A stretch of DNA of 64,000 bases, from NCBI GenBank assembly GCA_963817945.1, contig CAWFQH010000004.1, forward strand, positions 248,001 through 312,000, written 5' to 3'. How positions within the stretch are numbered: the stretch's first letter is position 1; each line of letters opens with the position of its first letter. The stretch is from VRUE01 sp963817945. Its GTDB lineage: Bacteria > Actinomycetota > Thermoleophilia > Solirubrobacterales > 70-9. The notes under the pieces are model-generated. The model did no database searches. It was not told the DNA's origin and saw only the letters and a list, made by a program, of their open reading frames with translations. The translations under genes and the position numbers were made by a program. Positions 53,456-60,923 of this stretch are shown here, piece after piece.

Positions 53456-54022
53456 TTAGCGCCAACGCTCGAGCAGATCCTCGTCGGGCACCTTGCGCAC
53501 CGGCTTCGCGGGAACGCCCATGACGACGCTGCGCGGGGCAACGTCAGCCGCAACGACGGCGCCAGCGGCGACGAACGCCTCCGTGCCGACCTCGATTCCC
53601 GGACAGATCACCGTGCCGGCGCCGATTCGGCAGGCTCTTCGCAGCAGCGGTCCGTCGAGGGGGATGCCGGGCTCGTGCCGGTTCATCGAGTTGTCGTTTG
53701 CCAGCGTCACCCCGGGCCCAAGGAAGACGTCCTCCTCCAGCACGGTTCCTTCCGAGAGATAGCAGCGGGTCTGCACGCTGGCCCGCGCGCCCACCGTTAC
53801 GCCGGGATCGACTGCGCAGAAGCTGCCGATCGTGGCGCCGGGCCCCACCCGCGCTCCGTCGCGGAGCTGGGCGTGATCGCCGATTCGCGCTCCGGCGGCA
53901 ATCTGGACCCCGGCGTGGATCACGACCTGACCTCCGATCGTTACTCCCTCACCGATCGTGACGCCGTCCCCGATCAGGAGCCCGGGAGCCAGGTCGGAGG
54001 GCTGGAGACTTGCGCCGCTCAT
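53456..54022 (-). CDS. Left-handed beta-helix acyltransferase (WbpD/WlbB-like)
   Basis: The 188-residue protein is built of hexapeptide repeats (LLIGDGVTIGEGVTIGGQVV and on through IGAGTVICPGIEVGTEAFV), ending in VVMGVPAKPVRKV, the usual close of the NeuD/WbpD family. The loop histidine-bearing segment LANDNSMNRHEP is the probable catalytic region. WbpD-type enzymes acetylate the 3-amino group made by a DegT aminotransferase, and that gene is two positions downstream. The ATG at 54022 is preferred to a TTG at 54034. Confidence 0.9.
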   Translation of the reverse strand: MSGASLQPSDLAPGLLIGDGVTIGEGVTIGGQVVIHAGVQIAAGARIGDHAQLRDGARVGPGATIGSFCAVDPGVTVGARASVQTRCYLSEGTVLEEDVFLGPGVTLANDNSMNRHEPGIPLDGPLLRRACRIGAGTVICPGIEVGTEAFVAAGAVVAADVAPRSVVMGVPAKPVRKVPDEDLLERWR

Positions 54023-54071
54023 CGCCACCAGCAAACGATGGGCATGCGCCGGGACTTCCGCGAGGCGCTCT

Positions 54072-55031
54072 TCAGGCCACGACGGTGAGGGCCGTCGGCT
54101 CGATTCGCAGTTCGATCTCGGTCCGCTCGCCGATGTAGTCGCCGTCGACCTGGACCGGAAAGGGCCGGGTGGTGCCGTCCCCGGTCTCGGAGATCGACGA
54201 GACGGTCGCTGCGGCGACTCCCTCGAGGTGGTCGATCTGCCGATGGCGGGCAGCAGGCCGCCTCTCGCTGAACAGGCGGGGGATCAGGGTTGGCATGTCG
54301 CGTTGCCTGGCTCGCTTGAGGACGCCAAGCGAGAGCGTGCCGTCGTCGATCTCGATCCCCTCGCAGACACGTATCGGGCGGCTGGCGAAGTACGTGAACG
54401 GATCCGAGTTCTGGGCCAGGGCGGTGATCCCCTCGATCGTCTCTTCGCCGACCTGAACTCGCAACCTGACCGGGTTGACGATGTAGCTGCGGTAGAAGGC
54501 TGAGATCGCGGCCCAGCTGTAGTAGTAGGGGCCGGCTCGCGACTTCAACTTCGGGTGGGCGTCGACCCGTCGTACCACGGTGGCATCGATGCCGACCCCG
54601 CAGGAGAAGACGAAGTAGCGATCGTCGACGGCGCCGAGGTCGATTTGCCGCGGCGCCCACTCGTCGGCGATCGCCAGCAGGTGCTCGGTCGCGTCGACAA
54701 CGTCGTTGGGGATGCCGAGGGTGCGGCAGACGACGTTGGTCGAGCCGCCGGGCAGCACCGAGACGGGCACGTCGGTGCCGGCCAGCCCGTTGGCGACCTC
54801 GTTCAGCGTCCCGTCGCCGCCGAAGGCGACGACGACGTCGTAGCCGTGATCGCGCACCTCGCGGCCGATCTCGGTCGCGTGGTTCTGAGCCTCGGTGGAG
54901 ACGGTCTCGACCTCGTAGCGCCCCTGCAGCGCGTAGACCACCAGGTTCTTGAGCCGATCCGACACCGTCGTCGCGTAGGGATTGACGATGATCAGCATCC
55001 GCTTCTTGCCGCGCCTACCCGGTCGTCGCAT
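54072..55031 (-). CDS. Diacylglycerol kinase-like lipid kinase (DagK/YegS family)
   Basis: The 319-residue protein has IIVNPYATTVSDRLKNLV, the nucleotide-binding FGGDGTLNEVANGL and the loop LPGGSTNVVCRTLGIPND of the DAGK catalytic domain, plus the C-terminal domain ending in VQVDGDYIGERTEIEL. It phosphorylates diacylglycerol, undecaprenol or a related lipid; which one is unknown. It overlaps the metallo-hydrolase gene upstream by 17 bp. Confidence 0.9.
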   Translation of the reverse strand: MRRPGRRGKKRMLIIVNPYATTVSDRLKNLVVYALQGRYEVETVSTEAQNHATEIGREVRDHGYDVVVAFGGDGTLNEVANGLAGTDVPVSVLPGGSTNVVCRTLGIPNDVVDATEHLLAIADEWAPRQIDLGAVDDRYFVFSCGVGIDATVVRRVDAHPKLKSRAGPYYYSWAAISAFYRSYIVNPVRLRVQVGEETIEGITALAQNSDPFTYFASRPIRVCEGIEIDDGTLSLGVLKRARQRDMPTLIPRLFSERRPAARHRQIDHLEGVAAATVSSISETGDGTTRPFPVQVDGDYIGERTEIELRIEPTALTVVA

Positions 55032-56019
55032 AGCGGATCACCTCCCCGTCGTCGACTTCGCGCACGCGGCCCTCGTTGACGAGCAGGTCGGCGTGGCCGA
55101 TCACCTCCGAGAGGGTGAGGAAGGCCTGGGTGACGGCGACGTCGCCCCAGATCGCCTGGGCGATCTCGTAGCCGCTGCGGGGCTTCTCCGCGATTAGCTT
55201 GTGGATCTTCTCCTTGCGCCGCTGATGCTTTGCGAGCCGGTCGTCGATCAGCGCCACGTGGTCGACGATCGGCTCACCGTGACCGGAGAGGACGATCGCG
55301 GCCGGTAGCTCGCGGGTCTTCTTCATCGACTCCATGTAGGTGACGAGCGCCTGCGTGCGCTCCGAGGAACCATCGAGTGGGCGCGCGATCAGCGGGTTTG
55401 AGGAGATGTGGGCGATCAGGTGGTCGGCGGCGAGCAGGATCCGCCGCTCGGCGTCCCAGAAGACCGTGTCGGAGGGGCTGTGACCGGGTCGGTGCAGCGT
55501 CTGCAGAGTGCGGTCACGAAAGGTGATCTCCTCCCCATCGGTGAGTCGTCGCGTCACCTCCGCCCGCGAGCCCCAGCCGCGGAAGCTGCGCGAGACGCTC
55601 TGCAGAGCGAAGGCGACCTCGGAGGGGATGCCGTTGCGCAGCATCAGGTCGACGGCGAACTCATCCTCCCGATCGGCATCCTCGCGGAAGTTGGCCAACC
55701 GCTCGGCGGCGAGGTCGAGAGCAGCAACCTCGGCGCCGGAGTGTTCGACGACGATCTCGACCAGACCCAGGTGGTCGATGTGTTGGTGGGTGACGATGAC
55801 CAGCTCGAGGTCGTCGATCGAGTGGCCGCGCTGCCCGAGCTGGCCCTGCAGCTCGTCGAGCGCCTTGCCCGAGTTGGGCCCGGTGTCGACGAGGGTCAGC
55901 GGCTCGTCCTCGATCAGGTAGCAGTTGACCCGGCCGACGGCAAACGGGGTGGGGATGCGGAGGCAGTGGATCCCGGCCAGCGCGGCCTGCTCCAGAGCCT
56001 CCTCCGGAGTGAGTGTCAC
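55015..56019 (-). CDS. Metallo-beta-lactamase-fold hydrolase
   Basis: The 334-residue protein has the MBL zinc motif VTHQHIDHLGLVE and downstream metal ligands in HRPGHSPSD and LSGHGEPIVDH, with a C-terminal helical wing (KHQRRKEKIHKLIAEKPRSG). This layout is that of the LACTB2-like subfamily of MBL hydrolases. Substrate is unknown; acyl-thioester or nucleic-acid hydrolysis occurs in relatives. The GTG start overlaps the phosphomutase stop (GTGA). Confidence 0.88.
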   Translation of the reverse strand: MTLTPEEALEQAALAGIHCLRIPTPFAVGRVNCYLIEDEPLTLVDTGPNSGKALDELQGQLGQRGHSIDDLELVIVTHQHIDHLGLVEIVVEHSGAEVAALDLAAERLANFREDADREDEFAVDLMLRNGIPSEVAFALQSVSRSFRGWGSRAEVTRRLTDGEEITFRDRTLQTLHRPGHSPSDTVFWDAERRILLAADHLIAHISSNPLIARPLDGSSERTQALVTYMESMKKTRELPAAIVLSGHGEPIVDHVALIDDRLAKHQRRKEKIHKLIAEKPRSGYEIAQAIWGDVAVTQAFLTLSEVIGHADLLVNEGRVREVDDGEVIRYATTG

Positions 56020-57398
56020 GCCCTGATCAACCCGAGGATCGCGTCGCGTTTCTCTTCCATGTCCTCGCGCGAGATCAGCGACTCGAGATTGAGGCGAAGC
56101 AGTGGCTCGGTGTTCGAGGGGCGGACGTTGAAGTGCCAGTTCGGATAGTCGACCGAAACGCCGTCGAGGCTGGTTATCTCGCCGTCGCCGTAGCGAGCGA
56201 CGATCTCCTCCATCCTCGCCGCTGCATCAGGGACCTCGGAGTTGATCTCGCCGGAGATGAAGTAGCGGGAGCGGAACTCGGACATCAGCTCCGCCAGCGA
56301 GCGGCTGTCGAGCGAGAGCAGCTCGAGGATCAGCAGCGCCGGGATCGTGCCGGAGTCAGCGTTCCAGAAGTCGCGGAAGTAGTAGTGGCCGGAGACCTCG
56401 CCGCCGAAGACCGCGTTCTCCTCGCGCATGCGAGCCTTGAAGAAGGCGTGACCAACGCGGCAGATGTCCGAGTGACCGCCCCCGGCGGCGACGACGTCGG
56501 CGACGGCACGGCTGGAGCGGGGATCGTAGAGGATCGTCGCACCGGGGTTCTTGGCGAGGGCGGCACGGGCGAGCAAGGCACAGACGAAGTCGCCGTCGCA
56601 GAAAACGCCGTCGCCGTCGATGAAGAAGCAGCGGTCGGCGTCGCCGTCCCAGGCAATGCCAAGGTCAGCGCCGCTGGCCCGCACTCGCTCGATGATCAGG
56701 CGTCGGTTCTCCTCCAGCAGCGGATTCGGCTCGTGGTCGGGAAACTCGCCGTCGGGCTCGAAGTACATCTCCTCCAGCTCCAGGCCGAGGCGGCGCAGGA
56801 TCGGCCCGGCCATCGGCCCGGCCATGCCGTTGCCGCCGTCGACGACGACCTTCATCGGCCTGATTCGGGCCGGGTCGATGAACGAGAGCACATGCTTGCG
56901 GTACTCGTCCCAGACGTCGACCTGCTCGCAGGAGCCACCGCCGGCTGCCTCGCCGAGGCCGGCCTCGATCTCGCGGCGGACGTCGCCGATGCCGGCGTCG
57001 CCGGAGAGGGCCAGTGCCCCCTCGCGCACCAGCTTGACGCCGGTGTAGGCCTTCGGGTTATGCGAGGCGGTCACCATCGCGCCGCCGTCCAGATCCCGCG
57101 ATCCGACCAGGTGGTAGAGCATCTCGGTTGCGACCATGCCGGCGTCGAGGACCGTCGCGCCCTCGACGACCAGCCCCTCGCGCATCGCGGCGGCCATCGA
57201 CGGCGCGGTCAGGCGCATGTCGCGACCGAGCCCCACCCGCAGCTCGCCCGACTCCTTGCCGCGCAGACGCGCCAGCACCCGTGCGAAGGCACGGCCGATC
57301 GCTAGCGCCGTCGTCTCGTCCATTTCGGAGCCGTGCAGCCCGCGGATGTCGTAGGCCTTAAAAATCCCGGCAGGCGCCAGGACCTTTTGCTCAGTCAA
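56016..57398 (-). CDS. manB: Phosphomannomutase/phosphoglucomutase
   Basis: The 460-residue alpha-D-phosphohexomutase has all four family sites: phosphoserine loop VTASHNPKAYTGVKLV, metal loop AWDGDADRCFF, sugar loop FGGEVSGHYYF and phosphate loop RPSNTEPLLRL. It interconverts hexose 6- and 1-phosphates and so supplies GDP-mannose or UDP-glucose precursors for the surface polysaccharide. It overlaps the HIT gene by 8 bp and the MBL gene by 4 bp. Confidence 0.94.
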   Translation of the reverse strand: MTEQKVLAPAGIFKAYDIRGLHGSEMDETTALAIGRAFARVLARLRGKESGELRVGLGRDMRLTAPSMAAAMREGLVVEGATVLDAGMVATEMLYHLVGSRDLDGGAMVTASHNPKAYTGVKLVREGALALSGDAGIGDVRREIEAGLGEAAGGGSCEQVDVWDEYRKHVLSFIDPARIRPMKVVVDGGNGMAGPMAGPILRRLGLELEEMYFEPDGEFPDHEPNPLLEENRRLIIERVRASGADLGIAWDGDADRCFFIDGDGVFCDGDFVCALLARAALAKNPGATILYDPRSSRAVADVVAAGGGHSDICRVGHAFFKARMREENAVFGGEVSGHYYFRDFWNADSGTIPALLILELLSLDSRSLAELMSEFRSRYFISGEINSEVPDAAARMEEIVARYGDGEITSLDGVSVDYPNWHFNVRPSNTEPLLRLNLESLISREDMEEKRDAILGLIRA

Positions 57399-57882
57399 AG
57401 CCGCCTCGCAACGACTCGTAGCTCTGCTCCAGCGTCTGCGGCATCACCTTGGTGTCGGCGATCACCGGCATGAAGTTGGTGTCGCCGCCCCAGCGGGGGA
57501 CGACGTGAAGGTGGATGTGGTGCTCGACCCCGGCGCCGGCAACCCGGCCCTGATTGAAGCCGACGTTGAAACCGTGCGGGTCGTAGACCTCCTCCAGCCG
57601 GCCCATCGCCCGCTGCGCCAGCGCCATCATCTCGGTCACGGTCTCGGTCGGCAGGTCCTGGATGCGGCCGAGGTGCTCGTAGGGAGCCACCATCAGGTGC
57701 CCGTTCGTGTAGGGGAAGAGGTTGAGGATCACGAAGCAGCGCTCGCCCCGGTGGACCACCAGGTTCGCCTCGTCGTCTCCCGCCGCCGGCTTGGTGCAGA
57801 AGATGCACTCCTCCTCGATGTCCTTCGACGCGTCCTTCACGTAGCTCAGGCGCCAGGGCGCCCAGATGCGGAAATTGGCCAC
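57391..57882 (-). CDS. HIT-family nucleotide hydrolase/phosphorylase
   Basis: The 163-residue protein has an N-terminal CIFC zinc knuckle, PYTNGHLMVAPYEHLGRIQD and the histidine triad HHIHLHVVPRWGGD. Length and the NFMPV motif after the triad match actinobacterial Ap4A phosphorylase-like HIT proteins. It would cleave dinucleoside polyphosphates. It overlaps the phosphomutase gene and lies 12 bp after the CorA gene. Confidence 0.92.
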   Translation of the reverse strand: MANFRIWAPWRLSYVKDASKDIEEECIFCTKPAAGDDEANLVVHRGERCFVILNLFPYTNGHLMVAPYEHLGRIQDLPTETVTEMMALAQRAMGRLEEVYDPHGFNVGFNQGRVAGAGVEHHIHLHVVPRWGGDTNFMPVIADTKVMPQTLEQSYESLRGGFD

Positions 57883-57894
57883 AGGCGCGGCAGG

Positions 57895-58899
57895 CTACAG
57901 CCAGCCGCGATTGCGGAAGTAGCCGACCATGCCGACCAGCATCGCGACCATCGCGCCGAGCAGGATCCAGAAGGCGGTCGTATCCCCCTCGCCGGGGACG
58001 TGGACGTTCGCGCCCCAGATGCTGGCGATCAGCGTCAGGGGCAGGACGATGACGCTGATCGAGGTGAGCACGCGGAGGATGTCGTTGACGCGGTGCGAGA
58101 TCACCGACTCGTTGGTCTCGGCCAGCGCCTCGACCACCTCCTTGTAGTTCTCCAGCATGTCCCAGATCCGCTCGTGCGCGTCGACGATGTCGTCGAAGTA
58201 GATCTCGAGGTCGAGGTCGGTCGCCAGGTAGCGCTGCTTGACCTTCTCGAGGTCGCGCAGGACCGGCCGCTGCGGGCGAATTACCTTGCGGAAGTTGATG
58301 ATCTCCTGCTTGACGTTGGAGATGTCGCGCACGACCTCCTCCGAGCGGCCCTCGAAGATGTCGTCCTCCAGCGCGTCGAGCTTGTTGCCGATCTTGCGCA
58401 GCATCGGGAAGCAGTAATCGAAGCTGTCATCAACGAGGCGGTAGAGGAGGTAACCGGAGCCGCGGGAGAAGAGCTGCTCGCGCAGCTCCTCCTTGGCGCG
58501 GCAGCGCTCGAACAGGTACTCGACCGGCTGCAGTGGCTGGTTGGGGATCGTGACTACGTAGCCGGGGCCGACGAAGAGGTCGAGCTCGCCGGTGCCGAGT
58601 CGTCCGGCGGCCGGGTCGAAGACGGGGAAGTGGAGGACGATGAAGAGGTAGTCGTCGTAGATGTCGATCTTCGGCCGCTGGTTGCGCGAGAGGACGTCCT
58701 CGAGGTCGAGTGCGTGGAACTCGAAGTGATCCTCCAGCCATTCGCGCTCCATCCCGCCGGGGCGCTCGATGTTGACCCAGCGCAGGCCGGATGAGTCGAT
58801 CTGCTCGACGCGCGGCTGTTGCGGCTCAGCCTGGGTCGCGACGACCAAGTCGTCGCGACGCGCGGCCCGTCGTAGCCGTGGTTTCGGAAGGTTCGGCAT
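57895..58899 (-). CDS. corA: CorA family metal transporter with variant pore motif
   Basis: The 334-residue protein has the CorA fold: an N-terminal cytoplasmic domain (HALDLEDVLSRNQRPKIDIY) and a long stalk helix. Two C-terminal spans follow, at about residues 275-295 and 308-328. The canonical GMN signature at the end of the first span is replaced by GAN (SIWGANVHVPGEGDT), and the usual MPEL loop by HVPGEGD. Such variants occur in some CorA/ZntB relatives and may alter ion choice or direction. It heads a nine-gene minus-strand operon that runs into the polysaccharide genes. Confidence 0.92.
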   Translation of the reverse strand: MPNLPKPRLRRAARRDDLVVATQAEPQQPRVEQIDSSGLRWVNIERPGGMEREWLEDHFEFHALDLEDVLSRNQRPKIDIYDDYLFIVLHFPVFDPAAGRLGTGELDLFVGPGYVVTIPNQPLQPVEYLFERCRAKEELREQLFSRGSGYLLYRLVDDSFDYCFPMLRKIGNKLDALEDDIFEGRSEEVVRDISNVKQEIINFRKVIRPQRPVLRDLEKVKQRYLATDLDLEIYFDDIVDAHERIWDMLENYKEVVEALAETNESVISHRVNDILRVLTSISVIVLPLTLIASIWGANVHVPGEGDTTAFWILLGAMVAMLVGMVGYFRNRGWL

Positions 58900-58962
58900 C
58901 GCTCGGGCTCACCGGCTCGTCGGGCATGGCTGCGATGGTACCCTTCCCGCCACACATATACG

Positions 58963-59074
58963 CCACATCCAGAGGAGTGGAGGGACTGGCCCGACGAAGC
59001 TCCGGCAACCATCTCGAACCAACGGTTCGAGGAGAGGTGCCAAGTCCAGCAGGTCGCTGACCTGGGAGATGTGG
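58963..59074 (+). ncRNA. SAM-I (S-box) riboswitch aptamer
   Basis: The segment has the S-box core: AGAGGAGTGGAGGGACTGGC, CCGGCAACC and GTGCCAAGTCCAGC. Stems are P1 CCACATC (58963-58969) with GATGTGG (59068-59074), P3 CTCGAACC (59013-59020) with GGTTCGAG (59024-59031), and P4 AGGTC (59051-59055) with GACCT (59059-59063). It lies 67 nt before the threonine-synthase-like gene. An intrinsic terminator follows, and TGTGGGG of the P1 region (59070-59076) is perfectly complementary to CCCCACA (59097-59103) in the terminator. SAM binding should therefore favour termination. Confidence 0.95.
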
Positions 59075-59090
59075 GGGATGTCCGATCGGA

Positions 59091-59118
59091 CCTCTGCCCC
59101 ACAGGCGGAGGTTTTTTT
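59091..59118 (+). terminator. Intrinsic terminator of the SAM riboswitch
   Basis: CCTCTGCC (59091-59098) pairs with GGCGGAGG (59104-59111), eight pairs with one U-G, around loop CCACA, and is followed by seven T residues (59112-59118). It is the expression platform of the upstream aptamer, 23 nt before the start codon of the regulated gene. Confidence 0.93.
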
Positions 59119-59141
59119 CGAGGTAGAGGAAGGAAGATCGG

Positions 59142-60380
59142 ATGTCAATCGAAAGCCTGAAGTGCAAGGAGTGCGGGGCGGCGTACGAGCTCGACGCACG
59201 CTTTGCCTGTGAGAAGTGCTTCGGACCGTTGGAGGTCGCCTACGACCACTCCTCGCTCGACGCGGAGACTGCGAAACGGCGCATCCAAGCCGGCTCGCAG
59301 GGGATTTGGCGCTACGCCGACTTCCTCCCGTTTGTGGGCAAGCCCGGCGACCCGCTCGAGCCCGGCCTGACGCCGCTGCTGCGCGCCGATCGTCTCGCCG
59401 AACGGCTTGGGCTCGAGGCCGAGCTCTGGGTCAAGAACGATGCCGCCAACCCCACCCACTCCTTCAAGGACCGGGTCGTCGCGGTGGCGGTCGCCAAGGC
59501 CCGCGAGCTGGGCTTCGAGACCGTCGCCTGCGCCTCGACCGGCAACCTCGCCAACGCCGTCGCTGCCCACGCTGCTGCGGCGGGGCTGGAGTCCTACGTC
59601 TTCGTCCCCGCCAACCTCGAGGAGCAGAAGCTGCTCGCGACGGGTGTCTACGGCACCAACCTGGTCGGGGTGCGCGGCAACTACGACGACGTCAACCGGC
59701 TCTGCACGCAGTTGGCCGAAACGCATCCCTGGGCCTTCGTCAACGTCAACCTTCGCCCTTACTACGCCGAGGGCTCAAAGACGCTCGCTTACGAGACCGC
59801 CGAGCAGCTCAACTGGGAGCTGCCCGACCGGGTCGTCTGCCCGATCGCCTCCGGCTCGCTCTTCACCAAGCTCGGCCGTGGCTTCCAGGAGTGGCTCGAC
59901 CTCGGCCTGCTGAGCGGCGAGCTGCCTGTTTTCAACGGCGCCCAAGCAGAGGGGTGCAGCCCGGTTGCCACCGCCTTCGCCGAAGGCTGGGACGTCTGCA
60001 AGCCGCAGCGGCCAGACACGATCGCCAAGAGCCTCGCGATCGGCGACCCGGCCGATGGCCCGTACGCGGTCGAGCACGCGCGGCGGACCAGCGGCGCGAT
60101 CGATTCGGTCAGCGACGAGGAGATCAAGGCCGGCATTCGGTTGCTCGCCGAGACGACCGGCATCTTCACCGAGACCGCCGGCGGCGTCACGATCGGCGTT
60201 CTGGCGAAGCTTGCCGAGCGGGGCGACATCGGCGCCGGCGAGCGCGTCGTCGTATACATCACCGGTGAGGGGCTGAAGACCCTCGACGCTACCCGCGATA
60301 GCTTTCAGATGCACGAGATCGACCCCGATCTCAACAGCTTCCAGTCAGAGTTCGAGCAGTCGCAGGAGGTAGCAGTCTAG
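59142..60380 (+). CDS. thrC: Threonine-synthase-like PLP enzyme under SAM riboswitch control
   Basis: The 412-residue fold-type II PLP enzyme has an N-terminal zinc ribbon (Cys8, Cys11, Cys23, Cys26) and the PLP lysine K109 in NPTHSFKDRV. The phosphate-binding loop is ASTGNLANAVAAHA, with CPIASGSLFTKLGRGFQE further on. Family members convert O-phosphohomoserine to threonine. SAM-I control and the adjacent CysO-like sulfur carrier suggest instead, or in addition, a sulfur-incorporation reaction such as homocysteine formation; that is inference. A GGAAGGAAG ribosome site precedes the ATG. Confidence 0.88.
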   Translation: MSIESLKCKECGAAYELDARFACEKCFGPLEVAYDHSSLDAETAKRRIQAGSQGIWRYADFLPFVGKPGDPLEPGLTPLLRADRLAERLGLEAELWVKNDAANPTHSFKDRVVAVAVAKARELGFETVACASTGNLANAVAAHAAAAGLESYVFVPANLEEQKLLATGVYGTNLVGVRGNYDDVNRLCTQLAETHPWAFVNVNLRPYYAEGSKTLAYETAEQLNWELPDRVVCPIASGSLFTKLGRGFQEWLDLGLLSGELPVFNGAQAEGCSPVATAFAEGWDVCKPQRPDTIAKSLAIGDPADGPYAVEHARRTSGAIDSVSDEEIKAGIRLLAETTGIFTETAGGVTIGVLAKLAERGDIGAGERVVVYITGEGLKTLDATRDSFQMHEIDPDLNSFQSEFEQSQEVAV

Positions 60381-60382
60381 TG

Positions 60383-60543
60383 GTCGCCAATCCCACGACT
60401 GGCCACACCCGGATGACCCGCACGGCCTTCGCATCTCTGCGTCCTCGGATTTGCCCTTGCCTCCAGCAAGGACGGCATCCTGCGTCCTTGATCTACTCGA
60501 CCATGCGTGCCCCCAGGCGCACCCAGTCGTAGAATTGGCGACC
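60383..60543 (+). repeat. Intergenic stem-loop element, copy 1
   Basis: The gap between the thrC-like gene and the sulfur-carrier gene is bracketed by inverted arms, TGGTCGCCAAT...ACGACTGG (60381-60402) and its near complement at 60522-60543, matching at about 19 of 22 positions. Inside are GCATCTCTGCGTCCTCGG (60431-60448), an 8-bp hairpin CAAGGACG/CGTCCTTG (60467-60474, 60483-60490) and CCTGCGTCCTTGA (60479-60491). The same internal boxes occur in copy 2. The right arm reaches the start codon of the next gene. Confidence 0.7.
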
Positions 60544-60816
60544 ATGGCAGTCACCGTGAAGATTCCGACCCAGCTGCGTGCGGCGACCGGGGGTGAGGCC
60601 GAGGTCGAGGTCTCGGGCTCGACCGTGGGCGAAGTTCTCGACGCGGTTTTCGACGCCCACGGCGACCTGCGCGAGCGGATCACCCAGGACGGCGACCTGC
60701 GCCGCTTCGTCAACGTCTACGTCAGCGGCGAGGACATCCGCTTCCAGGACGGCCTCGATACGAAGATCGACGAGGGCGACGAGGTAACGATCTTGCCGGC
60801 CGTGGCAGGCGGCTGA
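60544..60816 (+). CDS. MoaD/ThiS-family sulfur carrier protein, CysO-like
   Basis: The 90-residue ubiquitin-fold protein starts MAVTVKIPTQLRAATGG and ends VTILPAVAGG. The C-terminal di-glycine is the site of adenylation and thiocarboxylation in sulfur carriers, and this ending is the same as in mycobacterial CysO, as I recall it. In the CysO system the thiocarboxylate donates sulfur to a fold-type II PLP enzyme (CysM). Here the neighbouring PLP enzyme is threonine-synthase-like. No activating E1-like protein or Mec-type protease gene is in the window. Confidence 0.9.
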   Translation: MAVTVKIPTQLRAATGGEAEVEVSGSTVGEVLDAVFDAHGDLRERITQDGDLRRFVNVYVSGEDIRFQDGLDTKIDEGDEVTILPAVAGG

Positions 60817-60916
60817 CGGGGCTGTGGCGCGGCGCATTTCGGCGTCCTCGGTCGCTCGCGTGCAGAGCACGCCACGCTCCCTGCGTCCTTGAACTGCTTG
60901 GCCACAGCCCCGTCAG
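60813..60916 (+). repeat. Intergenic stem-loop element, copy 2
   Basis: CTGACGGGGCTGTGGC (60813-60828) and GCCACAGCCCCGTCAG (60901-60916) form a perfect 16-bp inverted repeat; the left arm contains the TGA stop of the sulfur-carrier gene. The interior has GCATTTCGGCGTCCTCGG (60834-60851), a CGTGC/GCACG hairpin and CCTGCGTCCTTGA (60880-60892). The internal boxes match copy 1 but the arms and central hairpin differ in sequence while pairing is kept. Confidence 0.8.
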
Positions 60917-60923
60917 AAGCTGA

